NCBI GenBank assembly: GCA_017399065.1
Contig: JAFQEL010000042.1
Location: forward strand, 42,867 to 106,866
Direction of reading: 5' to 3'
Length of the DNA: 64,000 nucleotides
From: Clostridia bacterium
GTDB lineage: Bacteria; Bacillota; Clostridia; Oscillospirales; Acutalibacteraceae
Part shown: positions 17,141-25,511 of the stretch, piece by piece
Numbering within the stretch: the stretch's first letter is position 1
Layout: the number at the start of each line of letters is the position of its first letter
Made by a program: the position numbers and the translations under genes
The notes under the pieces: generated by a model
The model's input: the letters and a program-made list of their open reading frames with translations, nothing else
Told to the model about the DNA's origin: nothing
The model's database searches: none

Positions 17141-18518
17141 TACGAGTTTTCTCCGCATTTGTGAAGAGAGTGAACGCACCGTTCCAGTGAAGCGGTACTG
17201 TTTCGAGAGGACCGTGTCTGTTCTTCGCAACTATAAGTTCCGCCTCGTTTTTCTTTGCAAGATCCTCTTCGGTAAGAGGTCCGTCTTTCTCATTTATATA
17301 GTAGAAAGGACGGTAAAGCATAAGAACGATATCGGCATCCTGCTCGATTGAACCTGAATCACGCAGGTCAGACAGCATCGGGCGGTGAGATTTACCTCTG
17401 CCCTCAGTAACTCTGGCGAGCTGTGAACAGGCAACAACGGGAATGTTGAGGTCTTTTGCCATAAGCTTGAGGTTTCGCGTGATATCGGAAACCTCCTGCA
17501 CACGCTGACCCTCGAAGTTCTTATCGGATTTGAGAAGACCGAGGTAATCGACAACAACTGCATCAACGTCACGCATACGGCGGATACGTGCCTTCATCTC
17601 GGGCACTGTGATTGTGGAAGTATCATCGAAATAAAGGTTGCAGTTTGCAAGCGAGCCTACGGCAATGCCGATACGCTGCCAGTCGTTATCATCAAATTCG
17701 CCCGATCTCATCTTCTTGACGTCAACTCTCGCTTCCGTTGCAAGCACACGCTCTGCAAGCTGACCTTTGGTCATTTCGAGCGAAAACATTATAACCTTTT
17801 TGCCACCTACTACGGCAATATTACGTGCAAGGTTAAGTGCAAAGCTGGTTTTACCCATACCGGGACGGGCACCGACAATAATAAGGTCGGATTTATTGAG
17901 ACCGGAAATATACTTATCGAGAAGCGTGAAACCCGTAGGCACACCCTTATGCTTTTCACGCTCAACAGGGTTTGATATAACCTTGAGCCGCTCAAGAACC
18001 TCGTTATTGATAACATCGTCAATTCTCGAAGGAGCATCACTGCTGCGGCCCTGACGGATATTGTAAATTTTCTGCTCTGCCGAATCGAGAAGCAGATCCG
18101 CAGAATTCTCCTCATTCATAGAGCTGTCGATAATATCACGTGCAGTCGTGATAAGAGTACGCTTCATAAACTTTTCACGTACTATTCTGGCGTAAGTATC
18201 GACATTCTGTACCGAGGGTACAGCCTGAGCAAGCTGATAGAGATAATTCTTACCGCCTGCGTCGTCGTAAACACCCTCCTGCTTAAGATGCTCGAGCACA
18301 ACAAGCGGATCGATCGGCTGAGCATTTGCATCGAGAAGCACCATTATCGAATAAATCGACCTGTGCTGAGGCATATAAAAATGCTCTGCCTTAAGTAAAG
18401 TCTGAACGGTAGGCATGCAGCGTGGGTCCTTGAGGACAGAGCCGAGCACAGCCTGCTCCGCTTCAAGACTGTAGGGCATATTCATACCGTCATAATTGGT
18501 CTGAGTGCTGATATCCAC
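17130..18518 (-). CDS. dnaB: Replicative DNA helicase DnaB
   Basis: The hexameric helicase that unwinds DNA at the replication fork (called DnaC in Bacillus), 462 residues. The N-terminal DnaB domain (about 15-118, MPYSLEAEQAVLGSVL) is followed by a linker and a RecA-like ATPase domain with Walker A GARPGMGKT (216-224), Walker B (VVVDYLGLL) and the arginine-finger region KNRHGPLETVPLHW. No intein is present. It lies downstream of rplI, the usual rplI-dnaB order in Firmicutes, and overlaps tilS. Confidence 0.98.
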   Translation of the reverse strand: MDISTQTNYDGMNMPYSLEAEQAVLGSVLKDPRCMPTVQTLLKAEHFYMPQHRSIYSIMVLLDANAQPIDPLVVLEHLKQEGVYDDAGGKNYLYQLAQAVPSVQNVDTYARIVREKFMKRTLITTARDIIDSSMNEENSADLLLDSAEQKIYNIRQGRSSDAPSRIDDVINNEVLERLKVISNPVEREKHKGVPTGFTLLDKYISGLNKSDLIIVGARPGMGKTSFALNLARNIAVVGGKKVIMFSLEMTKGQLAERVLATEARVDVKKMRSGEFDDNDWQRIGIAVGSLANCNLYFDDTSTITVPEMKARIRRMRDVDAVVVDYLGLLKSDKNFEGQRVQEVSDITRNLKLMAKDLNIPVVACSQLARVTEGRGKSHRPMLSDLRDSGSIEQDADIVLMLYRPFYYINEKDGPLTEEDLAKKNEAELIVAKNRHGPLETVPLHWNGAFTLFTNAEKTRNEP

Positions 18519-18546
18519 ACCGCAACCTCCTTTCTGATTTTAAATC

Positions 18547-18987
18547 TTATTCGCAGACCTGAACGTAGAACGAAGCCTTTACACCGTGATTGAACTTTAC
18601 GTTTACGGTATATGTGCCGAAGGTCTTGATATCTTCTGCGTCAAGACGCTTTTTATCTACCTTTACGCCGTAAGCCTTCTGAAGCTCAGCTGCGATTTCC
18701 TTTGCTGTAACAGAGCCGAAAAGTTTGCCGTTCTGACCGGCTTTTGCAACGATCTTGAGTGTTTTACCCTCGATTTTTGCGGCATCTGCCTTGGCTGCCG
18801 CAGTCTCGGTTTCGATGCGGTATTTTTCAGCCTGCTCTTTATTTTTAAGTTCGGACATTGCCTGTGCGTTTGCCTCTGATGCGAGATTTCTCGGGAAGAG
18901 GAAGTTTCTTGCGTAGCCGTCTGATGCGTTTACAAGCTCACCCTTTTTGCCGAGACCTTTTACATCTGCTTTAAGAACAACCTTCAT
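18547..18987 (-). CDS. rplI: 50S ribosomal protein bL9
   Basis: Large-subunit protein bL9, 146 residues. It has the N-terminal domain [34 protein letters not shown] signature (positions 1-30), with the G-x-K-G loop and NFLFPRNLA, a long connecting helix rich in K/E/A (about 40-75) and the C-terminal globular domain. The ATG at 18987 has a GGAAGG site. It lies between rpiB and dnaB in the housekeeping operon. Confidence 0.97.
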   Translation of the reverse strand: MKVVLKADVKGLGKKGELVNASDGYARNFLFPRNLASEANAQAMSELKNKEQAEKYRIETETAAAKADAAKIEGKTLKIVAKAGQNGKLFGSVTAKEIAAELQKAYGVKVDKKRLDAEDIKTFGTYTVNVKFNHGVKASFYVQVCE

Positions 18988-19027
18988 TGTCCGTACACCT
19001 TCCTTTCGTAATTTTGCTTGAATTATA

Positions 19028-19471
19028 TTAGTTTTCGTTTTCTATCTGAGTGATGAGATCTACTCTGCGTGCGTGTCTGCCACCCTCGAACTCTGTTTCG
19101 AGGAAGGTATCAACCATCATCAGTGCAAGGCCTGCACCGATAACTCTGCCGCCCATTGCAAGGATATTGGCATCGTTATGAAGTCTTGTATAGTGTGCGC
19201 TGAAGCAGTCGGAGCAGCAGGCGCAACGGATACCCTTGACCTTGTTTGCTGCAATAGAAATACCTACGCCTGTACCGCAGCAGAGAATGCCGCGCTCACA
19301 TTCGCCGCTTGTGATTGCAAGAGCAACCTGCTTTGCGATAATCGGATAATCGATTGCTTCACCTGTAAAAGTACCGAAATCTTTATACTCAACACCTTTT
19401 TCGTCGAGGTGTTTTTTTATGGCTTCTTTAAGTTCGTAACCGCCGTGGTCAGCACCTAATGCTATCATCAT
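19028..19471 (-). CDS. rpiB: Ribose 5-phosphate isomerase B
   Basis: RpiB interconverts ribose 5-phosphate and ribulose 5-phosphate in the pentose phosphate pathway. At 147 residues it shows ADHGGYELK near the start, the active-site Cys in [17 protein letters not shown] (about 60-77) and the phosphate-binding [15 protein letters not shown] region. Its ATG overlaps the tsaB stop (ATGA). Related LacAB/RpiB proteins that act on allose or galactose phosphates cannot be fully excluded, but the housekeeping context favours RpiB. Confidence 0.94.
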   Translation of the reverse strand: MMIALGADHGGYELKEAIKKHLDEKGVEYKDFGTFTGEAIDYPIIAKQVALAITSGECERGILCCGTGVGISIAANKVKGIRCACCSDCFSAHYTRLHNDANILAMGGRVIGAGLALMMVDTFLETEFEGGRHARRVDLITQIENEN

Positions 19472-20166
19472 TCAGTTCTCCTTTTCTTCAATTCTCTCTC
19501 CGCCTGCGGTACACGCAGGTATACGGGAGTAAGTTTATCTGCCGAAACCCGCTCGCCCGCACCGCATTCTGCCGCAAGAGCAACGCTTGAAGCACGCTGA
19601 TACCTGCTGAGCACGGGAGCAAGGCGAATATTATCGCAGACAGTTTTCAGATAATTATAACACAACTCGGCTCCGTCGCCAAGTATAATTACATCTTTTT
19701 TCAAATTTTTTATCATTTCGGGGATTTCTGCTATCATAACTGCCTTATCTTCGCAAAGCCTGACAACATCATCACCGCAATCAAACATAGCCATATAGAC
19801 CTGTGAGCAACGTGCATCCATAGCACAGAGAGCAACACAGTCGGTACCCTTGAGGTTATACGCCATAGCTTCAAGAGTTGAAACGCCGCAGCACTCTTTA
19901 CCGCCGAAAGCAATACCTTTGACAGCCGCTATACCTATACGGATACCCGTAAACGAACCGGGACCGTGAGCTACCGCAACAAGATCGATATCCGAAAGAG
20001 TGACACCCGCTGTATCCATACAGTTTTTAATCATAGGCATAAGAGTCTGGGAATGGGTCAGACCTGCATTGATATAATTCTCGCTGATAATTCTGCCATT
20101 GTCGCATACTGCGGCACTTGCACTCACAGCCGAGCTTTCAACCGCCAATATTTTCAAGCCTGTCAT
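19468..20166 (-). CDS. tsaB: tRNA threonylcarbamoyladenosine biosynthesis protein TsaB
   Basis: TsaB is an inactive ASKHA-fold partner that activates TsaD in making t6A37 on ANN-decoding tRNAs. It has ILAVESSAVSASAAV at the N-terminus, the conserved HSQTLMP and GPGSFTGIRIG motifs, and ends in a variable basic tail. The start is uncertain. The ATG at 20166 touches the GAAGGGG site; a TTG at 20157, 9 bases from GGGG, would give the MKILAVES start usual for the family. The gene overlaps the tsaE end, and its stop overlaps the rpiB start by 4 bases. Confidence 0.93.
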   Translation of the reverse strand: MTGLKILAVESSAVSASAAVCDNGRIISENYINAGLTHSQTLMPMIKNCMDTAGVTLSDIDLVAVAHGPGSFTGIRIGIAAVKGIAFGGKECCGVSTLEAMAYNLKGTDCVALCAMDARCSQVYMAMFDCGDDVVRLCEDKAVMIAEIPEMIKNLKKDVIILGDGAELCYNYLKTVCDNIRLAPVLSRYQRASSVALAAECGAGERVSADKLTPVYLRVPQAERELKKRRTE

Positions 20167-20584
20167 CCCCTTCAAAAGTAAAAATTCTGTCGCACTCGTT
20201 TTCGCCCTTCTCTATTGTAACACAAAGCGTATTTTCAGGCAAAACATTTTCGATGTTTTCACTCCACTCTACGGCAAGCACTGCATCATCCTCGAGATAC
20301 TCGAAGAAGCCTGTTGTGCAAAGGTCATCCCATCCGTCGATACGGTACATATCAAAATGACAGAGCTTCGGCGAGCCGTCGTAGACATTTACAATAGCAA
20401 AGGTCGGACTACTGACGTGACAGTCGAGCCCCATACCCTCGGCAATACCTCTTGTGAAAGCGGTTTTACCCATACCGAGGCCTCCGAAATACGCAACAAC
20501 ATCGCCCCGATGCAGAATTGCACCGAGAGCCTTACCGAGCTGATGTGTTGCCTCGGGACTGTTTGTGATTACAGTTTTTTTCAT
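20138..20584 (-). CDS. tsaE: tRNA threonylcarbamoyladenosine biosynthesis ATPase TsaE
   Basis: TsaE is a P-loop ATPase that cycles the TsaB-TsaD complex in t6A synthesis. From the ATG at 20584 (MKKTVITNS) it has 148 residues. Walker A is GGLGMGKTAFTRGIAEG, and SSPTFAIVNVYDG and HFDMYRID are family hallmarks. The ATG at 20584 is preferred because AAAGGG lies 8 bases upstream; the GTG at 20593 overlaps that site. It is the first gene of the long housekeeping operon running down to the topoisomerase genes. Confidence 0.95.
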   Translation of the reverse strand: MKKTVITNSPEATHQLGKALGAILHRGDVVAYFGGLGMGKTAFTRGIAEGMGLDCHVSSPTFAIVNVYDGSPKLCHFDMYRIDGWDDLCTTGFFEYLEDDAVLAVEWSENIENVLPENTLCVTIEKGENECDRIFTFEGDDRLENIGG

Positions 20585-20607
20585 AATGTTCACCCTTTAT
20601 CCAGAGG

Positions 20608-20636
20608 ATTATAACACATATTTTCAAATATATAAA
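20608..20636 (-). promoter_or_regulatory. Promoter of the tsaE-to-topoisomerase operon
   Basis: Minus-strand TTTATA (20631-20636), 17 bases, TATAAT (20608-20613) with an extended -10 TGT. It stands back to back with the rodA promoter. Confidence 0.7.
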
Positions 20637-20644
20637 GTATTTGC

Positions 20645-20673
20645 TTGTAATTTTTTTTGTGCTGAGATATAAT
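20645..20673 (+). promoter_or_regulatory. Promoter of rodA
   Basis: TTGTAA (20645-20650), 17 bases, TATAAT (20668-20673), 36 bases before the rodA ATG. Confidence 0.75.
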
Positions 20674-20709
20674 AGCATAGGTTAAATCTTATTTGGGAGG
20701 TGAAATCCT

Positions 20710-21882
20710 ATGCGAAAAGCAGGAAAGTTTCTGCGTGAAACCGACCTTTATCTGCTTGCGCTCTGCGTTGCCGCTTCTGTAGCAGGCATAATCGCGGTTT
20801 TCAGTGCAACCCGCTTCAGCCTTGAAGCAGGCGAAACAATATCGCGCGATGCTATTGTTATGATAGCCGCCGTTGTGCTCGGTCTTATAATATGTCTCGT
20901 AATTTCGGCGATCGACTACGAGGTTATTCTGAAACTGTGGCCTGTCGTCGCAGGTGTTTCGGTACTGTTGATGCTGTCGCTGTTCATATGGGGTACAGGA
21001 CCTACAGAAAGAAGTGACGTTATTACCTGGCTTCCGTTTAAAATAGGAAGCTTCAGCATATACTTCCAGCCATCCGAGCTGCTCAAAATCGCATTTATAA
21101 TCACGTTTGCCGTTCACATCGAGCTTGCAAGCGACAGACTCGATAAAATACTCAACATTCTGCTGCTTTGCCTTCACGGTGCAGTACCAACCCTGCTCGT
21201 CGTTATTACGGGTGATATGGGCTCCGCCCTTGTCTTCCTTATGATATTCGCAGTTATGATGTTTATGGCAGGCATCAAGCTGAGATATTTTGCGATTGCC
21301 ATATTGACTGTCGTTGCCGCATTTCCGCTCGTATGGGTCAAGGTCTTCAACGATATTCAGCGTGACAGAATCCTCGCCCTCATTTATCCCGAATCATACT
21401 CGGATATCATATACCAACAGCTTCAGGGCAAAAACGCAATAGGCTCGGGACAGTTTACAGGTGCAGGTCTTTTCAAAGGACCTTACACGCAGAACGGTGT
21501 TGTACCCGAAGCCGAAAACGATATGATACTCAGCGTATTCGGAGAAGAACTCGGATTTATCGGCTGTATGTTTGTTATGCTTCTGTTTTTGCTGATGGTT
21601 TTCAGAGTAATAAAGGTAGCACAGATGGCAAATGACAACCCCGGTAAAATGATGTGCATAGGCGTTGCGGCAATGATTGCTTCGCAGGTTATAGTCAACG
21701 TCGGCATGTGCCTTATGCTTCTGCCCTGTATCGGTATTACACTTCCGTTTATGAGTGCGGGCGGCTCGTCAAACCTTTGTATCTATATTGCCATGGGTGT
21801 TGTGTTCAGCGTATACCGCTTCAACGCAGACCGCACACCGGTTGACTTCAGAATGATAAACGTCAGGACACCATACAGATAA
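20710..21882 (+). CDS. rodA: SEDS-family peptidoglycan glycosyltransferase, RodA-like
   Basis: A polytopic SEDS protein (390 residues, about ten helices) that polymerises lipid II into glycan strands with a class B PBP. Conserved features are FQPSELLKIAFI (about 119-130), the catalytic Asp in GDMGSALVF (about 165), the long loop ending PEAENDMILSVFGEELGFIG (about 265-285) and PFMSAGGSS near the C-terminus. RodA, FtsW and SpoVE are hard to separate by eye. Its place outside the division cluster and the PEAENDMI phrase favour RodA (elongation). The start has GGGAGG 8 bases upstream. Confidence 0.9.
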   Translation: MRKAGKFLRETDLYLLALCVAASVAGIIAVFSATRFSLEAGETISRDAIVMIAAVVLGLIICLVISAIDYEVILKLWPVVAGVSVLLMLSLFIWGTGPTERSDVITWLPFKIGSFSIYFQPSELLKIAFIITFAVHIELASDRLDKILNILLLCLHGAVPTLLVVITGDMGSALVFLMIFAVMMFMAGIKLRYFAIAILTVVAAFPLVWVKVFNDIQRDRILALIYPESYSDIIYQQLQGKNAIGSGQFTGAGLFKGPYTQNGVVPEAENDMILSVFGEELGFIGCMFVMLLFLLMVFRVIKVAQMANDNPGKMMCIGVAAMIASQVIVNVGMCLMLLPCIGITLPFMSAGGSSNLCIYIAMGVVFSVYRFNADRTPVDFRMINVRTPYR

Positions 21883-21888
21883 ATTATG

Positions 21889-21928
21889 AAAAGGATAGCA
21901 ATGCCGAAAAGCACTGCTATCCTTTTTT
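21889..21928. terminator. Bidirectional terminator between rodA and flavodiiron protein gene
   Basis: Stem AAAAGGATAGCA (21889-21900) / TGCTATCCTTTT (21914-21925), with T-tracts on both strands, between converging genes. Confidence 0.9.
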
Positions 21929-21944
21929 TAAATGTAAAAACTGT

Positions 21945-23096
21945 TTATTTCAGCTCATCGGCAAGTGCTTCGATCTGTGAAACAGATTCATTGCTGAGTG
22001 CTGACTTTACGGTAACCTTGCTTTCTGCAAGGGTTATGCCCTTGAACTCAGCAAATCTTTTCTCCATAAGTCTTGCTGCAACGGGAGCCCACGAGCCGTT
22101 TTCTATCATACCGACAGTTCTGTTTTTGTAACCACGCTCTGCGAGCAAATCCATAAACGCTCTGACAGGCGGAAACAGCTCGGAATTATAAGTCGGCGAA
22201 GCAAGCACAAGCTTTGAATAGCGGAAAGCCTGAGCAAGAGCCTCGTATTTATCATCCCTTGCAAGGTCAAACACTTTGACATTTTCACATCCGTTTTCCC
22301 TGAGCTTGTCCGCAAGCAGAAGTGCCGCCTTTTTGGTGTTGCCGTATATACTCGCATAAGCAATAACTACGCCGTCGGCCTCAGGGGTATATGACGACCA
22401 CTTATCGTAAAGAGCTATATAATGACCGAGGTTTTCTTTGAGCACGGGGCCGTGAAGCGGACAGATCATGCTGATGTCAAGTGCAGCCGCTTTTTTTAGC
22501 AGGGTCTGCACCTGAGCACCGTACTTACCGACGATACCGATATAGTAGCGTCTTGCTTCGTCATCCCAATCTTCCGTAGTATCAGATGCGCCGAATTTAC
22601 CGAAAGCATCGGCAGAGAAAAGAATCTTGTCGGTTGTATCGTAAGCGATCATAACCTCAGGCCAGTGTACCATAGGTGCGGCAACAAACTTAAAATTATG
22701 TCTGCCTGTGCAAAGCTCGTCACCTTCTTTGATCTCAAGCTTTTCAAAACTGAATTCACTGCCGAAAAACTGAGACATCATTTTAAATGCCTTGGTTTCT
22801 GATACAACAACAGCCTCGGGATATTCAGACACAAACTTTGCAATACTTGCGGAATGGTCGGGCTCCATATGCTCTACTATAAGATAATCGGGTTTTCTGC
22901 CGTCAAGCACTGATTTAAGATTAGCAAGCCACTCATCGGAGAAGCGTGCATCAGCAGTATCAAATACGGTAATCTTCTCATCAATTACGACATACGAATT
23001 ATATAATACACCGTCGGGCACGGTATAAAGCCCCTCAAACAAGTCGATATCTTTATCATTTACTCCGATATTGTAAATACCCTTAGCAATTTCCAT
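21945..23096 (-). CDS. Flavodiiron protein (A-type flavoprotein, FprA)
   Basis: A soluble enzyme that reduces O2 to water, or NO to N2O, protecting anaerobes; 383 residues. The metallo-beta-lactamase-like domain carries the full di-iron set: H76-x-E78-x-D80-H81, H144, D163 and H215. The flavodoxin domain begins at about 243 with the FMN phosphate loop ASIYGNTKKAA. There is no rubredoxin or flavin-reductase extension. It is divergent from rubrerythrin across 101 bases, an arrangement that suggests a shared oxidative-stress response. Confidence 0.96.
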   Translation of the reverse strand: MEIAKGIYNIGVNDKDIDLFEGLYTVPDGVLYNSYVVIDEKITVFDTADARFSDEWLANLKSVLDGRKPDYLIVEHMEPDHSASIAKFVSEYPEAVVVSETKAFKMMSQFFGSEFSFEKLEIKEGDELCTGRHNFKFVAAPMVHWPEVMIAYDTTDKILFSADAFGKFGASDTTEDWDDEARRYYIGIVGKYGAQVQTLLKKAAALDISMICPLHGPVLKENLGHYIALYDKWSSYTPEADGVVIAYASIYGNTKKAALLLADKLRENGCENVKVFDLARDDKYEALAQAFRYSKLVLASPTYNSELFPPVRAFMDLLAERGYKNRTVGMIENGSWAPVAARLMEKRFAEFKGITLAESKVTVKSALSNESVSQIEALADELK

Positions 23097-23133
23097 TGTA
23101 ATCTCCTTTTTTAAAACATTTTTAAAATTATTA

Positions 23134-23162
23134 TTTACAAATTCTCGGTTTAATAGTATTAT
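23134..23162 (+). promoter_or_regulatory. Promoter of rubrerythrin
   Basis: TTTACA (23134-23139), 17 bases, TATTAT (23157-23162). I saw no clear PerR-box. Confidence 0.65.
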
Positions 23163-23197
23163 AAAACCACAATCTATTATACAGGAGGAATTTCAAA

Positions 23198-23734
23198 ATG
23201 GCAAACCTTAAAGGCACAAAAACTGAAAAAAATTTAATGGAAGCATTTGCAGGCGAAAGCCAGGCAAGAAACAAGTATACATATTTTGCTTCAAAAGCAA
23301 AAAAAGAAGGCTATCAGCAGATTGCCGCACTGTTTGAAGAAACAGCAAACAACGAAAAAGAGCACGCAAAAATCTGGTTCAAGCTTCTGAACGGTATCGG
23401 CACAACAGAAGAAAACCTCAAGGCTGCTGCCGCAGGCGAAAACGAAGAGTGGACAGATATGTACGCTCGTATGGCACGTGAGGCAAAAGAAGAAGGCTTT
23501 GACGATATCGCAGCACTTTTCACAGGCGTAGCCGCAATCGAAAAAGAGCACGAGGAAAGATACCTTAAGCTTCTTGCAAACGTCGAAAAAGATGAGGTAT
23601 TCAAGAAGAACGAAAAGACAGTATGGATCTGCCGCAACTGCGGTCACATCGTTGACAGCGAATCGGCTCCCGAGCTTTGCCCCGTATGTGCACATCCTCA
23701 GGCATACTTTGAGTTAAGAGTTATTAATTATTGA
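23198..23734 (+). CDS. rbr: Rubrerythrin
   Basis: A 178-residue non-haem iron peroxidase that detoxifies hydrogen peroxide. The ferritin-like four-helix domain (1-135) has the di-iron ligand motifs around E20, E53/H56 and E115/H118. A C-terminal rubredoxin domain binds iron through C145-x2-C148 and C161-x2-C164. Electrons pass from the rubredoxin centre to the di-iron site. The ATG is 9 bases after GGAGG. It is a single gene followed by a strong terminator. Confidence 0.97.
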   Translation: MANLKGTKTEKNLMEAFAGESQARNKYTYFASKAKKEGYQQIAALFEETANNEKEHAKIWFKLLNGIGTTEENLKAAAAGENEEWTDMYARMAREAKEEGFDDIAALFTGVAAIEKEHEERYLKLLANVEKDEVFKKNEKTVWICRNCGHIVDSESAPELCPVCAHPQAYFELRVINY

Positions 23735-23751
23735 TTATATATTAATCAATT

Positions 23752-23788
23752 AAACGGATAGCGTTCATTACGAATGCTATCCGTTTTT
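23752..23788. terminator. Bidirectional terminator between rubrerythrin and RAYT genes
   Basis: Stem AACGGATAGC-TTC / GAA-GCTATCCGTT (one G-T mismatch) with loop ATTAC and a TTTTT tract on the plus strand. It serves the converging rubrerythrin and Nudix-RAYT transcripts. Confidence 0.88.
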
Positions 23789-23789
23789 A

Positions 23790-24275
23790 TTACATTGTAT
23801 AATATTTATCTTCCGACCATCTGGCAGGATTATTCTCTATGTATTGCAAATGATTCAAATAATCCTCTTCGTCACGGATTATATGGTCGTGATATGAACG
23901 TTGCCAGATACTCTGACCTATTTCTTTTGAAACCAGTACTTTAAATGAGCGAATAAGGTTAGGCACAGAAATTGTAGGGGCCGATGCCTTCATCGGCCCA
24001 TCTATTGCAATTAATAAATGTATGTGATTCGGCATTATCACATATTTGTCTATGCCCGGCATAGACTCAATATATTTTCTCGCAATCTCTCCGCAGTGAG
24101 TGAGATTTGTTTGTGGGGCGATGAGGGCATCGCACAAAGGGACGATGTGGGCATCGTCCCCTACGATCGTGCTCAAAATACATTTGCGGTCAAGGGTACA
24201 AATCGTAATAAAATATGCACCTTGGCTACTGTAATCATAATTCTTTAATCGGTTAGGCTTTCTGTTGAATTTCAT
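23790..24275 (-). CDS. REP-associated tyrosine transposase (RAYT, Y1 family)
   Basis: A 161-residue single-domain HUH transposase of the RAYT type, which binds REP palindromes and cleaves single-stranded DNA. The HUH motif is MPNHIHLLI (His84, His86); the catalytic tyrosine is probably Tyr128 or Tyr139 in the RSYHDHIIRDEEDY segment, followed by the family ending YIENNPARW. Oddly, three REP-like palindromes lie inside the reading frame and encode residues 38-46, 47-55 and 93-101. Its ATG overlaps the Nudix stop (ATGA), so it is translated as part of the sugar-cluster operon. Confidence 0.9.
   Translation of the reverse strand: MKFNRKPNRLKNYDYSSQGAYFITICTLDRKCILSTIVGDDAHIVPLCDALIAPQTNLTHCGEIARKYIESMPGIDKYVIMPNHIHLLIAIDGPMKASAPTISVPNLIRSFKVLVSKEIGQSIWQRSYHDHIIRDEEDYLNHLQYIENNPARWSEDKYYTM
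23974..23999 (+). repeat. REP element in RAYT coding region (copy 1)
   Basis: GTAG followed by the perfect palindrome GGGCCGATG-CCTT-CATCGGCCC. The GTAG head plus hairpin is the established REP layout recognised by RAYT proteins. It encodes residues 93-101 of the transposase. Confidence 0.8.
24113..24135 (+). repeat. REP element in RAYT coding region (copy 2, degenerate)
   Basis: GTGG head, then GCGATG-AGGG-CATCGC. It faces copy 3, so the pair looks like a BIME (inverted REP pair). Confidence 0.6.
24139..24164 (-). repeat. REP element in RAYT coding region (copy 3)
   Basis: On the minus strand, GTAG followed by GGGACGATG-CCCA-CATCGTCCC, a perfect 9-bp stem. It encodes residues 38-46 of the transposase. 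Confidence 0.8.
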
Positions 24276-24817
24276 TTCGCATTACGCTCGATAAGAGCGG
24301 CGAGCTTGAGGACTGCTGCCTGAGTCTTGCCGTCCTTGATTTCGTTGCTCAGCACCATATCGACCGCTTTGTCGAGAGGAATGTATTCAACGTTGAGGAA
24401 TTCATCCTCGTCAAGCTCCTGCTCAAGCTGAGTCAGGTCACGTGCACCGTAGAGGTAAATAACCTCGTTTGTGTAACCGGGTGAAGGATAAAACTCACCG
24501 AGATTGATATACTGCGAAGCGGAAACACCTGCTTCTTCAAGGAGTTCCCTCTTACCTGCTTCAAGAGGATTTTCGCCCTTTTCAAGCTTACCTGCAGGAA
24601 GCTCAAGCACCTCTTCCATATAAGGGTAACGGAACTGACGGACAAAAATAAGCTCGGCATCATCAGTAAGTGCGGCAACGGTAACACCGCCGTTGTGCTC
24701 AACAAACTCACGCGGTGCCTCCTTGCCGTTGGGCAGGCCTGCGATATCGACACGCAGGTTAAGAATTTTTCCTCTGTAAATAGTATTTTTAAATACGGTT
24801 ACTTCTCTTGTATCCAT
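24272..24817 (-). CDS. Nudix hydrolase, ADP-ribose pyrophosphatase type
   Basis: A 181-residue cytosolic hydrolase that probably cleaves ADP-ribose or a nucleotide-sugar to the monophosphates. The Nudix box GKLEKGENPLEAGKRELLEE (76-95, ending AGV) fits G-x5-E-x7-REUxEExGU exactly. The upstream strand RQFRYPYMEEVLELPAG is typical of the ADP-ribose/NudF group. It lies 10 bases after the TIM-barrel gene and overlaps the RAYT start. Confidence 0.92.
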   Translation of the reverse strand: MDTREVTVFKNTIYRGKILNLRVDIAGLPNGKEAPREFVEHNGGVTVAALTDDAELIFVRQFRYPYMEEVLELPAGKLEKGENPLEAGKRELLEEAGVSASQYINLGEFYPSPGYTNEVIYLYGARDLTQLEQELDEDEFLNVEYIPLDKAVDMVLSNEIKDGKTQAAVLKLAALIERNAK

Positions 24818-24826
24818 AGTATCTCC

Positions 24827-25510
24827 TTAATAATCGGGATGAGGTTTACCGTTGCGGTAAGCCTCCATAATATCTTTGAAAACTTCTCCGTTTGAAGGCG
24901 GAGTCCACGTGATTGCGTTTGCACCTGCCTCAACAGTTGCGGTTATCGTTTCGTCAGTCGGGCCGCCTGTTGCAATAATCGGCACATCGGGAAATTCAGC
25001 TCTGATTTTACGCACTACTTCAACAGTTTTTCCTGCAGCCGAAACATTAAGTATATCCGCACCTGCTTCAAGTCTTGCGGCAATATCGGTATCGACAGAA
25101 GCAACAGTGACAACAACGGGAATATCTATCGTTTCTTTCAGCTGTTTTATTACTTCGTTGCTCGTAGGTGCGTTGACAACCACACCTATAGCACCCTGAA
25201 ACTCGGCATGCAGGGCAAGGTTTACAACCCTTGTGCCCTGAGTAAGACCGCCGCCGACACCTACAAAAACGGGCACATCAGCCGCAGTTGTTACAGCCTG
25301 GGTGATAACAGGCTGTGGGGTGAACGGATAAACGGCAATCACAGCATCGGCGTTTGTGTTTCTGATAATGCTGACATCTGTTGAAAACAGCACGGATTTG
25401 ATGCGTCTGCCGAAAATTCTTATACCGGAGCACTTATAGATAGGCTCAGGTACATTAAGCATAAAATTGCGAAGATATCCCTTTACTTCAGGGATTTTCT
25501 GCTCAGCCAT
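24827..25510 (-). CDS. TIM-barrel protein of unknown function
   Basis: A 227-residue soluble protein with a beta/alpha-barrel pattern of alternating strands (VIAVYPF, VPVFVGVGGG, GAIGVVVNAP, VVVTVAS, ADILNVSAAG, PIIATGG, ITWTPPS). The C-terminal GG(P/S) loops look like a phosphate-binding site, as in HisA, ThiG and IMP dehydrogenase-like barrels. I cannot name the reaction. The start is the ATG at 25510 (MAEQKIPEVKG), with AAGGAGG 9 bases upstream and one base after the GT2 stop; the longer frame to 25558 lies inside the GT2 gene. Co-transcription with the surface-sugar genes is the only functional hint. Confidence 0.8.
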   Translation of the reverse strand: MAEQKIPEVKGYLRNFMLNVPEPIYKCSGIRIFGRRIKSVLFSTDVSIIRNTNADAVIAVYPFTPQPVITQAVTTAADVPVFVGVGGGLTQGTRVVNLALHAEFQGAIGVVVNAPTSNEVIKQLKETIDIPVVVTVASVDTDIAARLEAGADILNVSAAGKTVEVVRKIRAEFPDVPIIATGGPTDETITATVEAGANAITWTPPSNGEVFKDIMEAYRNGKPHPDY

Positions 25511-25511
25511 C

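Noticed and set aside
17141..17230. 30-residue N-terminal extension of TilS
   Set aside because: It lies inside dnaB, has no ribosome site, and the family starts at the later ATG.
20689..21177. 162-residue minus-strand frame opposite rodA
   Set aside because: A shadow of rodA with low-complexity composition and no start signals.
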